Below, piece after piece: positions 1 through 7,987 of a stretch of 32,958 bases of DNA; the first letter of the stretch is position 1; every line of letters starts with the position of its first letter. The notes under the pieces are model-generated. The model did no database searches and was not told where the DNA came from. It was given only the letters and a program-made list of their open reading frames with translations. The translations under genes were made by a program, and so were the position numbers. The DNA is taken from the NCBI GenBank assembly GCA_017528425.1, contig JAFXOV010000017.1:1-32958 (forward strand), read 5' to 3'. This DNA comes from Elusimicrobiota bacterium. Its GTDB lineage: Bacteria > Elusimicrobiota > Endomicrobiia > Endomicrobiales > Endomicrobiaceae.

Positions 1-177
1 AAAATACATTATTATGGATGCTATTATAAGTGCTGTCCATAATGTATCTACCCAAGAATAAACATCAGTAAAAACTTTATTTGCTTTTTCTGTTTTAATA
101 AATTTTTTCTTTACAAGTTGCATTATAACAGCCAAAACTAAAAAAATACAACCTGCTATAAACAATTTGATTTCCAT
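1..177 (-). CDS. lepB: Membrane protein N-terminus, probable signal peptidase I (partial)
   Basis: The frame opens with ATG at 177 and runs without a stop to the window edge, giving the first 59 residues only. A Shine-Dalgarno-like GGAT lies just upstream. Residues 5-22 form a hydrophobic membrane segment, followed by a lysine-rich stretch (KKKFIKTEKANK, 24-35). A second segment begins SWVDTLWTALIIASIIMYF (41-59). In signal peptidase I a tryptophan/acidic start (W-V-D/E-T) leads into the membrane anchor that precedes the catalytic IPSGSM box. That resemblance is the basis of the call. The catalytic serine and lysine would lie outside the window, so the assignment is not proved; another small membrane protein is possible. 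If correct, the enzyme removes signal peptides at the outer face of the inner membrane. Confidence 0.5.
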   Translation of the reverse strand, partial: MEIKLFIAGCIFLVLAVIMQLVKKKFIKTEKANKVFTDVYSWVDTLWTALIIASIIMYF

Positions 178-256
178 ATTGTTATCCGAATTATAATATT
201 ATTAAATTATACAAAAATTTTTTTCAGTTGAATAGTAAAATTTTGCTAAACAATTT

Positions 257-2413
257 TTATATTTTCTCTAAGCTTATTCTTGAAAGCTCAGTATCTACTT
301 TCAATACTCTGACTTTTATTGTCTGTCCTACGGAAACAACTTCATATGGGTTAGACACAAACCTATCGCTAAGTTTTGATATGTGAACCAAACCGTCTTG
401 ATGAACTCCGATATCTACAAATGCTCCGAAATTTGTAACATTTGTTACAGTTCCGTCAAGAACCATATTTTCTTTTAAGTCTTCTATAGAATTTATTTCG
501 TCACTAAATTCCGTTGAAACAAAAGTTTTTCTGGGGTCTACTCCCGGTTTTTTTAGCTCTGCAATGATATCGTTTAACGTAAGCATTCCAACGGTATCCG
601 TAACATAATTTTTTAAATTTATTCTTGAAATGGCTGATGTGTTTCCTATTAACTGTTCCGGAGTCATAGACAAATCTTGTGCCATTTTTTCTACTATCGG
701 ATAACTTTCAGGATGTATCGCAGAATTGTCTAACGGGTTTTCCCCATCTGCAATTCTTAAAAATCCGGCACATTGAGTAAATGTTTTTTCACCGAACATA
801 CTAACATTTAACAACTGCTTTTTATTTGTAAAAGAACCGTTTTTAGCTCTGTATTGAACTATGTTTTTTGCTGCAAGTCTTCCGATACCTGCAACATAAC
901 TTAAAAGTTCTGTTGATGCTGAATTAAGATTTACACCAACATAATTCACACAAGATTCTACCGTTTCATCAAGATTCTTTTTCAATTGTGTTTGATTAAC
1001 ATCGTGCTGATATTGACCTACACCGATAGATTTAGGATCTATTTTTACAAGCTCGGCTAACGGATCTTGCAATCTTCTTGCTATACTTATTGCACCTCTA
1101 ACGGTAACATCCAAATCCGGAAATTCGTTTACTGCCAAAGGTGATGCGGAATATACGGAAGCTCCTGCTTCGCTTACTACTACGGCTTTAGCTTTCAACT
1201 GATTTTTCTTTAATACCGCATTTATAAAATTTACCGTTTCTTTTGATGCTGTTCCATTACCTATAGCTATAAGTTCAACATTATATTTTTTAATAAAATC
1301 TACAACTATATCTTGTGCTTCCATTACTCTGCACATCGGTTCATGAGGGAATATAGGTTTATATTCTTTATAGTTACCGTTTCTATCTATTATTGCAACT
1401 TTACAACCTGTTCTAAAACCGGGATCTACACCCATAATAACTTTCGGTCCGGCAGGTGATGCTAACAAAAGATTTTTTGCATTTGTAGCAAATACTTTTA
1501 TTGCTTCTTTATCTGCCTCTTCCATTTTTGCAATAAAAATTTCTACCTGTAACGAAGGGTAAAGATGTCTATCAAAAGCAGTTTTCATTGCAGTCCAAAG
1601 CTCAGGATAAAATAATGCCATGTTCGTTTTAACTATTTTTGCTGCTATAGTTTCTATTGCCTGTTCACTATCAACATCTATTTTCCAAGTTAATATACCT
1701 TCTTTTGCTCCCCTTCTTATAGCAAGAATTCTGTGCGATACTATACTTTTTATAGGTTCCGAATAATCGTAATACATTTCAAATTTTGTTTTTTGATCTT
1801 CGAGACCTTTTTTAACTTTAGATTTTAAAACACCGGTAGTAAGAATAAAGTTTCTTATAAGACCTCTATACAATGCATTATCGGATATTTGTTCTGCAAT
1901 AATATCTATTGCGCCGGTTAACGCATCTTTTACCGTTAACACACCTTTTTCTTTATTTAAGAACTTTGATACTATTTCATCTTTATTTACAGTTTTACTT
2001 ACCATTATATCTTGAGCAAGTATCATTTGTGCTAACGGTTCAAGTCCTTTTTGTTTTGCAATTGTAGCTTTTGTTGTTCTTTTCGGTTTATAAGGTAAAT
2101 ATATATCTTCCAACTTTGTTTTTTCTCTGCAAAGTTCTATTTGTTTTTTCAATTCCGGAGTTAACTTTTTTTGTTCATCAATACTTTTTAATATTGTTTC
2201 TTTTCTTGTTTCAAGTTCTATATAGTATTGAAGTTTATCTGCAACTCCTCTGACTTCGGTTTCAGATAAATTTCCTGTTCTTTCTTTTCTATATCTTGAA
2301 ATAAAAGGAACTGTATCACCTTGACCTAACATACTTACTGTAGCGGATACAGACCCTTCATTTAAACTTAATTCTTCACTTATCCAACCGATAATATTTT
2401 GTTGAGTGCTCAT
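257..2413 (-). CDS. tex: Tex-family S1 RNA-binding protein
   Basis: This is a 718-residue Tex protein, slightly short for a family of about 720-780. The order is: helical N-terminal region; YqgF/RNase H-like fold with GVDPGFRTGCK near residue 330; helix-hairpin-helix region with AGIGRLAAKNIVQYR near 510; and a C-terminal S1 domain (about 650-718, VTNFGAFVDIGVHQDGLVHIS). Tex is a conserved cytoplasmic nucleic-acid-binding factor linked to transcription and RNA metabolism. The ATG at 2413 follows a GAGGAT Shine-Dalgarno at good spacing. The gene is preceded by a 190-base gap with short repeats and a hairpin, so it is probably transcribed separately from the zinc-ribbon gene upstream. The stop lies 79 bases before the start of the probable signal peptidase on the same strand. 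The call is firm; the precise cellular role of the family is less so. Confidence 0.95.
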   Translation of the reverse strand: MSTQQNIIGWISEELSLNEGSVSATVSMLGQGDTVPFISRYRKERTGNLSETEVRGVADKLQYYIELETRKETILKSIDEQKKLTPELKKQIELCREKTKLEDIYLPYKPKRTTKATIAKQKGLEPLAQMILAQDIMVSKTVNKDEIVSKFLNKEKGVLTVKDALTGAIDIIAEQISDNALYRGLIRNFILTTGVLKSKVKKGLEDQKTKFEMYYDYSEPIKSIVSHRILAIRRGAKEGILTWKIDVDSEQAIETIAAKIVKTNMALFYPELWTAMKTAFDRHLYPSLQVEIFIAKMEEADKEAIKVFATNAKNLLLASPAGPKVIMGVDPGFRTGCKVAIIDRNGNYKEYKPIFPHEPMCRVMEAQDIVVDFIKKYNVELIAIGNGTASKETVNFINAVLKKNQLKAKAVVVSEAGASVYSASPLAVNEFPDLDVTVRGAISIARRLQDPLAELVKIDPKSIGVGQYQHDVNQTQLKKNLDETVESCVNYVGVNLNSASTELLSYVAGIGRLAAKNIVQYRAKNGSFTNKKQLLNVSMFGEKTFTQCAGFLRIADGENPLDNSAIHPESYPIVEKMAQDLSMTPEQLIGNTSAISRINLKNYVTDTVGMLTLNDIIAELKKPGVDPRKTFVSTEFSDEINSIEDLKENMVLDGTVTNVTNFGAFVDIGVHQDGLVHISKLSDRFVSNPYEVVSVGQTIKVRVLKVDTELSRISLEKI

Positions 2414-2540
2414 AATTTAATCCTCATAGTTTATAGGGTTATAAGGTTATAGGATTATAGGTTCAAATGACAAAACAACTAAAAAACAACTCTTAAACCA
2501 ATAACCTTATAATCTCACAACCTTTCTTTTGTTCATAAAA
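2414..2540. repeat. tex leader with TTATAGG-type short repeats
   Basis: On the plus strand 2430-2462 carries several imperfect copies of the heptamer TTATAGG. A 12-base stretch, TTATAAGGTTAT (2439-2450), recurs inverted at 2501-2512, so the tex leader could fold into a loop closed by a 12-bp stem. I see no gene here and no convincing -35/-10 pair. Confidence 0.5.
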
Positions 2541-2588
2541 TAGGAGCTAATATACGGTATAAAAATACTTATGTATAGTTAGCTCCTA
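2541..2588 (-). terminator. Long hairpin after the zinc-ribbon gene, possible terminator
   Basis: TAGGAGCTAA (2541-2550) pairs with TTAGCTCCTA (2579-2588). The pairing continues inward through TATAC/GTATA and GGTAT/ATACT to an AAAA loop, about 20 bp with two small bulges. On the minus strand it starts 16 bases after the stop of the 48-residue gene and is followed by TTTTA. The uridine tract is weak, so it may be a 3'-end stabiliser or an RNase III substrate rather than an efficient terminator. Confidence 0.5.
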
Positions 2589-2604
2589 AAAATTGTTTTC
2601 GAAA

Positions 2605-2751
2605 TTATTTTTTGCCAAGAATTTTGAAAACTTTTGTTCCACAGTCTGGGCATACACCTTTAACTGCTTTCATTCCGTTTTGCATGATTGTTTCTTCCGG
2701 ATTTTTAACTTCTACTTGCTTTTTGCATTTCATACATCTTGCTTGTGGCAT
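2605..2751 (-). CDS. 48-residue zinc-ribbon protein (DUF5679-like)
   Basis: A short complete frame begins at ATG 2751 behind a strong AAGGAG Shine-Dalgarno at about 9 bases and ends with TAA at 2605. The protein has CMKC (residues 6-9) and CPDCGTK (34-40), which together would bind one zinc ion. It is basic, ending KILGKK. The pattern C-x2-C, about 24 residues, then CPxCGTKxF matches the small DUF5679-type zinc ribbons, whose function is not known; nucleic-acid binding would be a guess. It lies 37 bases downstream of the acyl-CoA dehydrogenase stop on the opposite side of reading, that is, upstream of it in coordinates: transcription from the dehydrogenase runs into it, so the two are probably one transcript. 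A long hairpin follows. Confidence 0.8.
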   Translation of the reverse strand: MPQARCMKCKKQVEVKNPEETIMQNGMKAVKGVCPDCGTKVFKILGKK

Positions 2752-2788
2752 GATACTTTCTCCTTTTATATAAACTTAATGACTACGA

Positions 2789-3976
2789 CTATTTTGCTAA
2801 TTTTGCATGTTCTTTTATAAGATTTAATGCAATTTCATTTTTCTGTATTTGGCTTGTACCTTCATACAATGTTGTAATTTTTGCATCTCTCATCATTTTT
2901 TCTACAGGATATTCTTTGCAATATCCGTATCCGCCGAATATTTGAACTGCGTCTGTTGTAACTTGCATTGCCGTTTCAGAAGCAAACAATTTTGCCATAG
3001 CTGATTCTTTACTTGTTCTAACTCTATCTTTAGGATCTTTCTTATTATTGTCATCTATCATTCTTGCAACAGAATATAAAAGTGCTCTTGCAGCTTCAAC
3101 TTTTGTTGCCATTTCTGCAAGCATATGTTGTATTGCTTGGAAAGAAGATATAGGTTGACCGAATTGTACTCTTGTTCTTGAATATGCAATCGCTTCTTCC
3201 AATGCACCTGCTGCTATACCTAAAGCTTGTGCTGCTACTCCAGGTCTTGAAGCATCAAGTGTTGCTTGAGCTATCATTAAACCGTGACCTTCTTTACCTA
3301 ATAAGTTTTCTTTAGGAACTTTGCAATTATTGAATATCAATTCTCTTGTTGAAGAAGCTCTGATACCCATTTTGTTTTCTTTTTTACCAAAAGTAAAACC
3401 TTCCATACCTTTTTCAAGTATGAAAGCAGATATTCCTCTTGCACCTCTTGAAGGATTGGTTTTTGCAAATACTGTATAAACTTCTGCATCACCTGCATTT
3501 GTTATGAAACATTTTGTTCCGTTAAGAATATAGTCACCATTAGCATCTTTTGTTGCAACTGTTTTCATACCGGTTGCATCTGAACCTGCTGAAGGTTCCG
3601 TTAAACCGAAAGCAGCTACTGTACCTGCGGCAATTCTAGGAAGATATTTTTGTTTTTGTTCTTCGTTTCCACCAACAAGAATAGGTAAAGTTCCAAGTGC
3701 TGTTGCTGCTAAGCATAATGCTACACCACCATCAACTTTACAAAGTTCTTCGGTAGCAAGAACCAAATTCATTATGTTTCCATCACCGAAACCGCCGTAT
3801 TTTTCAGGAATATATGCACCACAAAGACCGGCATCTGCCAATTCTTTTACGATATCCCAAGGAAAAGTACCTTCTTCATCATATTTTTCTCTAACCGGTT
3901 TCATTTTTTCTTGAGCAATTTGTCTTGCCGTATCAACAATCATTTGCTCTTCTTCACTTAAAAAATAATTCATCAT
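2789..3976 (-). CDS. Acyl-CoA dehydrogenase (short-chain type)
   Basis: This 395-residue flavoenzyme has full family length. It carries the FAD/substrate signature FGLTEPSAGSD (about 123-133), a second family block near FGGYGYCKEYPVEKMMRDAK (about 345-364), and the catalytic glutamate in LYEGTSQIQ (Glu372), placed as in short/medium-chain and butyryl-CoA dehydrogenases. It would oxidise acyl-CoA to trans-2-enoyl-CoA, or run in reverse in anaerobes as part of a butyryl-CoA dehydrogenase/electron-transfer flavoprotein system. No etfA/etfB or beta-oxidation partner is present in the window, so the direction and chain length are open. Two ATGs stand in tandem at the start; a GAGGT Shine-Dalgarno sits at suitable spacing. 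It follows rnc on the same strand after an 84-base gap with short repeats and precedes the zinc-ribbon gene. Confidence 0.93.
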   Translation of the reverse strand: MMNYFLSEEEQMIVDTARQIAQEKMKPVREKYDEEGTFPWDIVKELADAGLCGAYIPEKYGGFGDGNIMNLVLATEELCKVDGGVALCLAATALGTLPILVGGNEEQKQKYLPRIAAGTVAAFGLTEPSAGSDATGMKTVATKDANGDYILNGTKCFITNAGDAEVYTVFAKTNPSRGARGISAFILEKGMEGFTFGKKENKMGIRASSTRELIFNNCKVPKENLLGKEGHGLMIAQATLDASRPGVAAQALGIAAGALEEAIAYSRTRVQFGQPISSFQAIQHMLAEMATKVEAARALLYSVARMIDDNNKKDPKDRVRTSKESAMAKLFASETAMQVTTDAVQIFGGYGYCKEYPVEKMMRDAKITTLYEGTSQIQKNEIALNLIKEHAKLAK

Positions 3977-4060
3977 TTTGTTTTACCTCATATATTAGTT
4001 TATAACTTATAGCTCACAGCTGATAGTTTACTTTTTTAACTTTAAGCTTTCAGCTTTAAG
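3977..4060. other. Short intergenic region between rnc and the acyl-CoA dehydrogenase
   Basis: An 84-base gap containing near-repeats such as AGCTTTCAGCTTTAAGCT and TATAGCTCACAGCTGATAG. It includes a Shine-Dalgarno for the dehydrogenase but no clear promoter or terminator. Confidence 0.4.
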
Positions 4061-4729
4061 CTATTTGTTAAGTTTTCTATAAGCCTGTTTTGCAGAATTT
4101 TGTTCTGCTTCTTTTTTAGAGCTGCCTCTACCAAAACCAAACTGTTTTCCTTCTATAAAAACAGCTATTTCGAATTTTTTATCGTGGTCCGGTCCATACT
4201 CTTTAACAACTTTATATTCCGGCAAAGTTTGAAACTGTGCCTGAACCAATTCTTGTAAAGATGTCTTATAATCCATCAATTCTACTGTTTGTTGTAAATT
4301 CAAAAATTTATTTATGTAACTCTTTACATTTTCAAAATTTGAATCTAAATATATCGCACCGATAACTGCTTCAAACGAATCACAAAGCAAAGAATCTCTA
4401 TGTCTTGCAAGGTTTAATTCCTCACTTTTGCTAATAAAAATAAATTTATGTAGCTTTATTTTTTTTGCCCAAGAACTTAAACTCTTTGCAGAAACAATTT
4501 GAGCTTTTATTTGAGAAAGTTTTCCTTCATCATCAGAATACTTATTATATAAATATTCACTCACAACGGCGGATAGAATACTATCTCCAAGAAATTCCAT
4601 CCGCTCGTTACAATATTTTAACCCGTATTCCGAAGAATAAGATCTGTGAGTTAATGCTATTTTTAAAAAATTTAGGTTATGAAATTCATAACCTAAATTT
4701 TTTTGAACTTCCTCTAATTTATCCGACAT
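4061..4729 (-). CDS. rnc: Ribonuclease III
   Basis: A 222-residue RNase III that cuts double-stranded RNA during rRNA and mRNA processing. The signature NERMEFLGDS supplies Glu42, Glu45 and Asp49. The second metal-binding pair is Asp117 and Glu120 in CDSFEAVIGAIYLD. A double-stranded-RNA-binding domain occupies about 153-222 (SLQELVQAQ... GSSKKEAEQNSAKQA). All catalytic acids are present. Its ATG lies inside the end of fabF; the two genes overlap by 11 bases (ATGTCGGATAA), which suggests translational coupling. The fabF-rnc junction is also common in other bacteria. A substrate worth considering is the long rpsO-pnp hairpin at 11242-11327. Confidence 0.96.
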   Translation of the reverse strand: MSDKLEEVQKNLGYEFHNLNFLKIALTHRSYSSEYGLKYCNERMEFLGDSILSAVVSEYLYNKYSDDEGKLSQIKAQIVSAKSLSSWAKKIKLHKFIFISKSEELNLARHRDSLLCDSFEAVIGAIYLDSNFENVKSYINKFLNLQQTVELMDYKTSLQELVQAQFQTLPEYKVVKEYGPDHDKKFEIAVFIEGKQFGFGRGSSKKEAEQNSAKQAYRKLNK

Positions 4730-5963
4730 ATTTTCTAAGTATAATTACACCGTTATGACCGCCAAATCCTAAAGAATTTGACAATCCGCATGTAATTTGT
4801 TGTTGTCTTGCTTTATTAGGAACATAGTCAAGGTCGCATTCGGGATCCGGTGTTTCATAATTTATTGTAGGATGAATAAAACCTTCTTTCATACACAATA
4901 CCATTGCTATTGCTTCAACCGCACCTGCCGCACCTAACAAATGTCCCGTCATAGACTTTGTAGAATTTACGGGAATTTTATATGCTCTTTCTCCAAACAC
5001 TTTTTTTATAGCCATAGTTTCTATAGCATCGTTCATATGTGTGGATGTTCCATGTGCATTGATGTAATCTATATCATCTTTTGAAATACCTGCATCTTTA
5101 ATAGCTCTTTCCATTGCTACAACCGCACCTTTTGCTTCTGCGTGCGGAGCAGTCATATGATAAGCATCATCGGATGCACCATATCCCAAAACTTCAGCAT
5201 AAATTTTTGCACCTCTAGCTAAGGCATGTTCCAAAGTTTCAAACACAAGAATACCTGCACCTTCTCCAATCATAAAACCATCTCTATTTTTATCGAAAGG
5301 TCTTGATGCCGTCTTTATGTCATCATTTCTTGTGGAAAGTGCTTTCATGTTACAAAAACCTGCCACTGATAAAGGAGTAACTGTCCCCTCAGACCCACCG
5401 GTAATCATAACATCTGCATCACCGTATCTTAAAAGTCTTAAGGAATCTCCCATAGCATGATTTGAAGATGAACATGCACTTGTTACTGCATAGTTAGGTC
5501 CCATAAAGCCATATTCTATTGCAACTTCTCCGGGAAATATATTGCTAATCATAGTAGGAATCAAGAAAGGACTTACTCTTCTTGGTCCTTTTTGAACTAA
5601 AATCGTTTGCTCTTCTTCAAGAATATCCAAACCACCAATACCAGTTCCCGTAATACAACCTATTCTAGTCTTATCTTCTTTTTCAAGATCAAGACCGGAA
5701 TCTTGTATTGCCATTTTTGCTGCAACTAAACCAAGTTGAACAAACCTTGCAGACCTTCTTAGTTTCTTCTTATCTATATATTCTTCAGGATGAAAGTCTT
5801 TTACAAGACCAGCAAACTTTGAATTATAGTTTGTTGTATCAAAAGAATCTATATAAGATGCCCCGGATTTGCCTTCTCTTAAAGCTTCAACAAATTTTTG
5901 ACAACCAATACCTATGGGAGATACAACCCCCATACCAGTAATAACTATTCTTGTTTTTTCCAT
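4719..5963 (-). CDS. fabF: 3-oxoacyl-ACP synthase II (KAS II)
   Basis: A 414-residue elongating ketoacyl synthase that condenses malonyl-ACP with acyl-ACP. The Cys-His-His triad is visible: Cys164 in TSACSSSNHA, His304 in NAHGTSTHMND and His341 in KSMTGHLLGAAGAVEA. The length is typical. It starts 30 bases after acpP, with no strong Shine-Dalgarno, so reinitiation from acpP translation may matter. Its last bases contain the rnc start. It stands at the end of the fab cluster, and the only synthase for elongation in view is this one (FabH initiates). Confidence 0.97.
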   Translation of the reverse strand: MEKTRIVITGMGVVSPIGIGCQKFVEALREGKSGASYIDSFDTTNYNSKFAGLVKDFHPEEYIDKKKLRRSARFVQLGLVAAKMAIQDSGLDLEKEDKTRIGCITGTGIGGLDILEEEQTILVQKGPRRVSPFLIPTMISNIFPGEVAIEYGFMGPNYAVTSACSSSNHAMGDSLRLLRYGDADVMITGGSEGTVTPLSVAGFCNMKALSTRNDDIKTASRPFDKNRDGFMIGEGAGILVFETLEHALARGAKIYAEVLGYGASDDAYHMTAPHAEAKGAVVAMERAIKDAGISKDDIDYINAHGTSTHMNDAIETMAIKKVFGERAYKIPVNSTKSMTGHLLGAAGAVEAIAMVLCMKEGFIHPTINYETPDPECDLDYVPNKARQQQITCGLSNSLGFGGHNGVIILRKYVG

Positions 5964-5993
5964 ACAAAACCAACTTTCTTTTCTTACTTAATA

Positions 5994-6233
5994 TTACTTT
6001 GCTTGATGAGCTGTAATATATTCTATTGCTTGACCTACAGATTGAATTTTTTCTGCTTCTTCATCAGGAATTTCAATACCAAATTCTTCTTCAAATGCCA
6101 TAACTAATTCTACTGTATCCAATGAATCTGCACCTAAATCATTTATAAAAGATGCACCTGGAACAACTTCTGCTGGATCTACACCTAATTGCTCAACAAT
6201 AATTTCTTTTACTCTTGTTTCTATGTCTGCCAT
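5994..6233 (-). CDS. acpP: Acyl carrier protein
   Basis: A 79-residue acidic carrier protein. The phosphopantetheine attachment serine is Ser37 in [19 protein letters not shown]. It carries growing acyl chains between FabD, FabH, FabG and FabF, all encoded next to it. A very strong AGGAGG ribosome-binding site about 8 bases before the ATG fits the high expression usual for AcpP and contrasts with the weak sites of its neighbours. A 75-base A/T-rich spacer separates it from fabG. Confidence 0.98.
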   Translation of the reverse strand: MADIETRVKEIIVEQLGVDPAEVVPGASFINDLGADSLDTVELVMAFEEEFGIEIPDEEAEKIQSVGQAIEYITAHQAK

Positions 6234-6308
6234 GATACGGCCTCCTCTTTGTTTTTGAGTTTTTTAAAACCCTTTTTTTATTTTTTACTACTATTTTTTG
6301 CTGCTTTA

Positions 6309-7052
6309 TTACATGTACATTCCGCCGTTAACGTTTATAACGTTTCCGGTTATGTATGAAGAATCTTCGCTTGCCAAAAATAATGCGGAATTTGCAATAT
6401 CTTGAGCTTCACCCAATCTTTTCAAAGGTATAACTTCAGCATATTTTGCTTTAACTTCATCCGACAAAGCATCGGTCATTGCTGTTTTGATGAATCCCGG
6501 TGCTATTGCGTTAACCAAAATGTTTCTTGATGAAAATTCTTTTGCACAGGTTTTTGTTAAAGCGATAACTCCGCCTTTAGATGCGGAATAATTTGCCTGA
6601 CCTGCATTTCCCATTATACCTACAACGGAAGCTATATTTATGATTCTACCGTGTCTCTGTTTGAACATTGTTCTTGTAACGGCTTTGATAGAATTAAATA
6701 CACCTTTTAAGTTTACGGATATTACAGCATCCCATTCCTGTTCACTCATTCTTAAAACCAAATTGTCTTTTGTTATACCCGCATTATTTACTAATATATC
6801 TATTTTTTGAAATTTGTCAAGAGCTTGAGAAATTAAATTTTCGCAATCCGACAATTTTGTAACGTTGCTTGCTATAGCAATCGTTTCAACATTATACTTA
6901 TTTTTTATTTCATCTGCTGTAGCTTGTGCTTTTTCTATATTTATATCTGTAATAACAATTTTTGCACCTTCTTTTGCAAATGTTTCTGCTATTGTTTTAC
7001 CTATACCTTGAGCACTTCCCGTTATAACGGCAACCTGATCTTTTAACTTCAT
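6309..7052 (-). CDS. fabG: 3-oxoacyl-ACP reductase
   Basis: A 247-residue short-chain dehydrogenase/reductase that reduces 3-oxoacyl-ACP with NADPH. It has the nucleotide-binding TGSAQGIGKT (11-20), the NNAG motif (89-92), and the catalytic set Asn114, Ser142, Tyr155 and Lys159 (YSASKGG). The C-terminus (SSYITGNVINVNGGMYM) is typical of FabG. The start overlaps the fabD stop in an ATGA (7049-7052), and a GGAG site precedes it within fabD. The position between fabD and acpP supports FabG over other members of this broad family. Confidence 0.96.
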   Translation of the reverse strand: MKLKDQVAVITGSAQGIGKTIAETFAKEGAKIVITDINIEKAQATADEIKNKYNVETIAIASNVTKLSDCENLISQALDKFQKIDILVNNAGITKDNLVLRMSEQEWDAVISVNLKGVFNSIKAVTRTMFKQRHGRIINIASVVGIMGNAGQANYSASKGGVIALTKTCAKEFSSRNILVNAIAPGFIKTAMTDALSDEVKAKYAEVIPLKRLGEAQDIANSALFLASEDSSYITGNVINVNGGMYM

Positions 7053-7981
7053 TTACTTAACTCCTCTATTACAGTTTCTAAATTTGCAACTGTTTCTATA
7101 TTCATTGCTTTTTTAGTTTTATCTATTCTTCTCATAAGTCCGGTCAATACTCTTCCGGGACCTATTTCTATAAATGTATCGAATCCGTTAGCAATCGCAC
7201 TACTTATTGATGTATCCCACAAAACAGGATTACAAATTTGTTTTACGGATTTTTCTTTAATTAAATTTGCATCGTTTGTAAATTGTGCATCGCAGTTTGT
7301 AATTATCGGATATTTAGGTTGTACAAAATTATATTTTTCCAACTCAACTTTCATTTTTTCGGAAGCCGATTTCATTAAACTTGAATGGAACGGACCTGAA
7401 ACATTTAACATAACGGCTTTTAATGCTCCGTTAGCTTTTGCAAGTTCCACCGCTTTTGTTAAAGCTTCGGTTGTTCCCGAAATAACTATTTGTCCCGGTG
7501 AATTAAAGTTTACAGGTTCACAAACACCAACTGCGGATGCTTGTTTGCAAACATCTGCAACTGCATCTTTTTGCATACCGATAATCGCTGCCATAGCTCC
7601 GGGATTTTCGGCTGATGCTTCGCCTATAAATCGGCCTCTTGCTTTAACCATTTTTAATCCGTCTTCAAAATTAAAGAAACCGGAAACGGCCAAAGCGGAA
7701 TATTCTCCCAACGAATGACCTGCAGTTGCTATTTCAAACTTTGATAAATCCATTGAACTTTTTAATGCTTCAAATATTGCAACAGATACCGCGAATATTG
7801 CAGGTTGTGCATATTTGGTATCTTTTAAACTTTCTTCCGGACCGTTAAATATAACATTCTTTAATTCATCGTCCAACTTATCTATTATATTTTTAGATGC
7901 GGGAAACTTATCATAAAATTCTTTTCCCATACCGACAGATTGAGATCCCTGACCGGGAAACGTTAAAAGTATCTTTTTCAT
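7049..7981 (-). CDS. fabD: Malonyl-CoA:ACP transacylase
   Basis: A 310-residue transacylase that loads malonyl groups onto AcpP. It begins with the family sequence FPGQGSQSVGMG (8-19). The nucleophile is Ser90 in GHSLGEYSAL, and the partner histidine is His199 in SGPFHSSLM. The length is normal. It starts 6 bases after the fabH stop and overlaps fabG by 4 bases. Together with AccB it sits on the malonyl supply route. Confidence 0.97.
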   Translation of the reverse strand: MKKILLTFPGQGSQSVGMGKEFYDKFPASKNIIDKLDDELKNVIFNGPEESLKDTKYAQPAIFAVSVAIFEALKSSMDLSKFEIATAGHSLGEYSALAVSGFFNFEDGLKMVKARGRFIGEASAENPGAMAAIIGMQKDAVADVCKQASAVGVCEPVNFNSPGQIVISGTTEALTKAVELAKANGALKAVMLNVSGPFHSSLMKSASEKMKVELEKYNFVQPKYPIITNCDAQFTNDANLIKEKSVKQICNPVLWDTSISSAIANGFDTFIEIGPGRVLTGLMRRIDKTKKAMNIETVANLETVIEELSK

Positions 7982-7987
7982 ATTACC

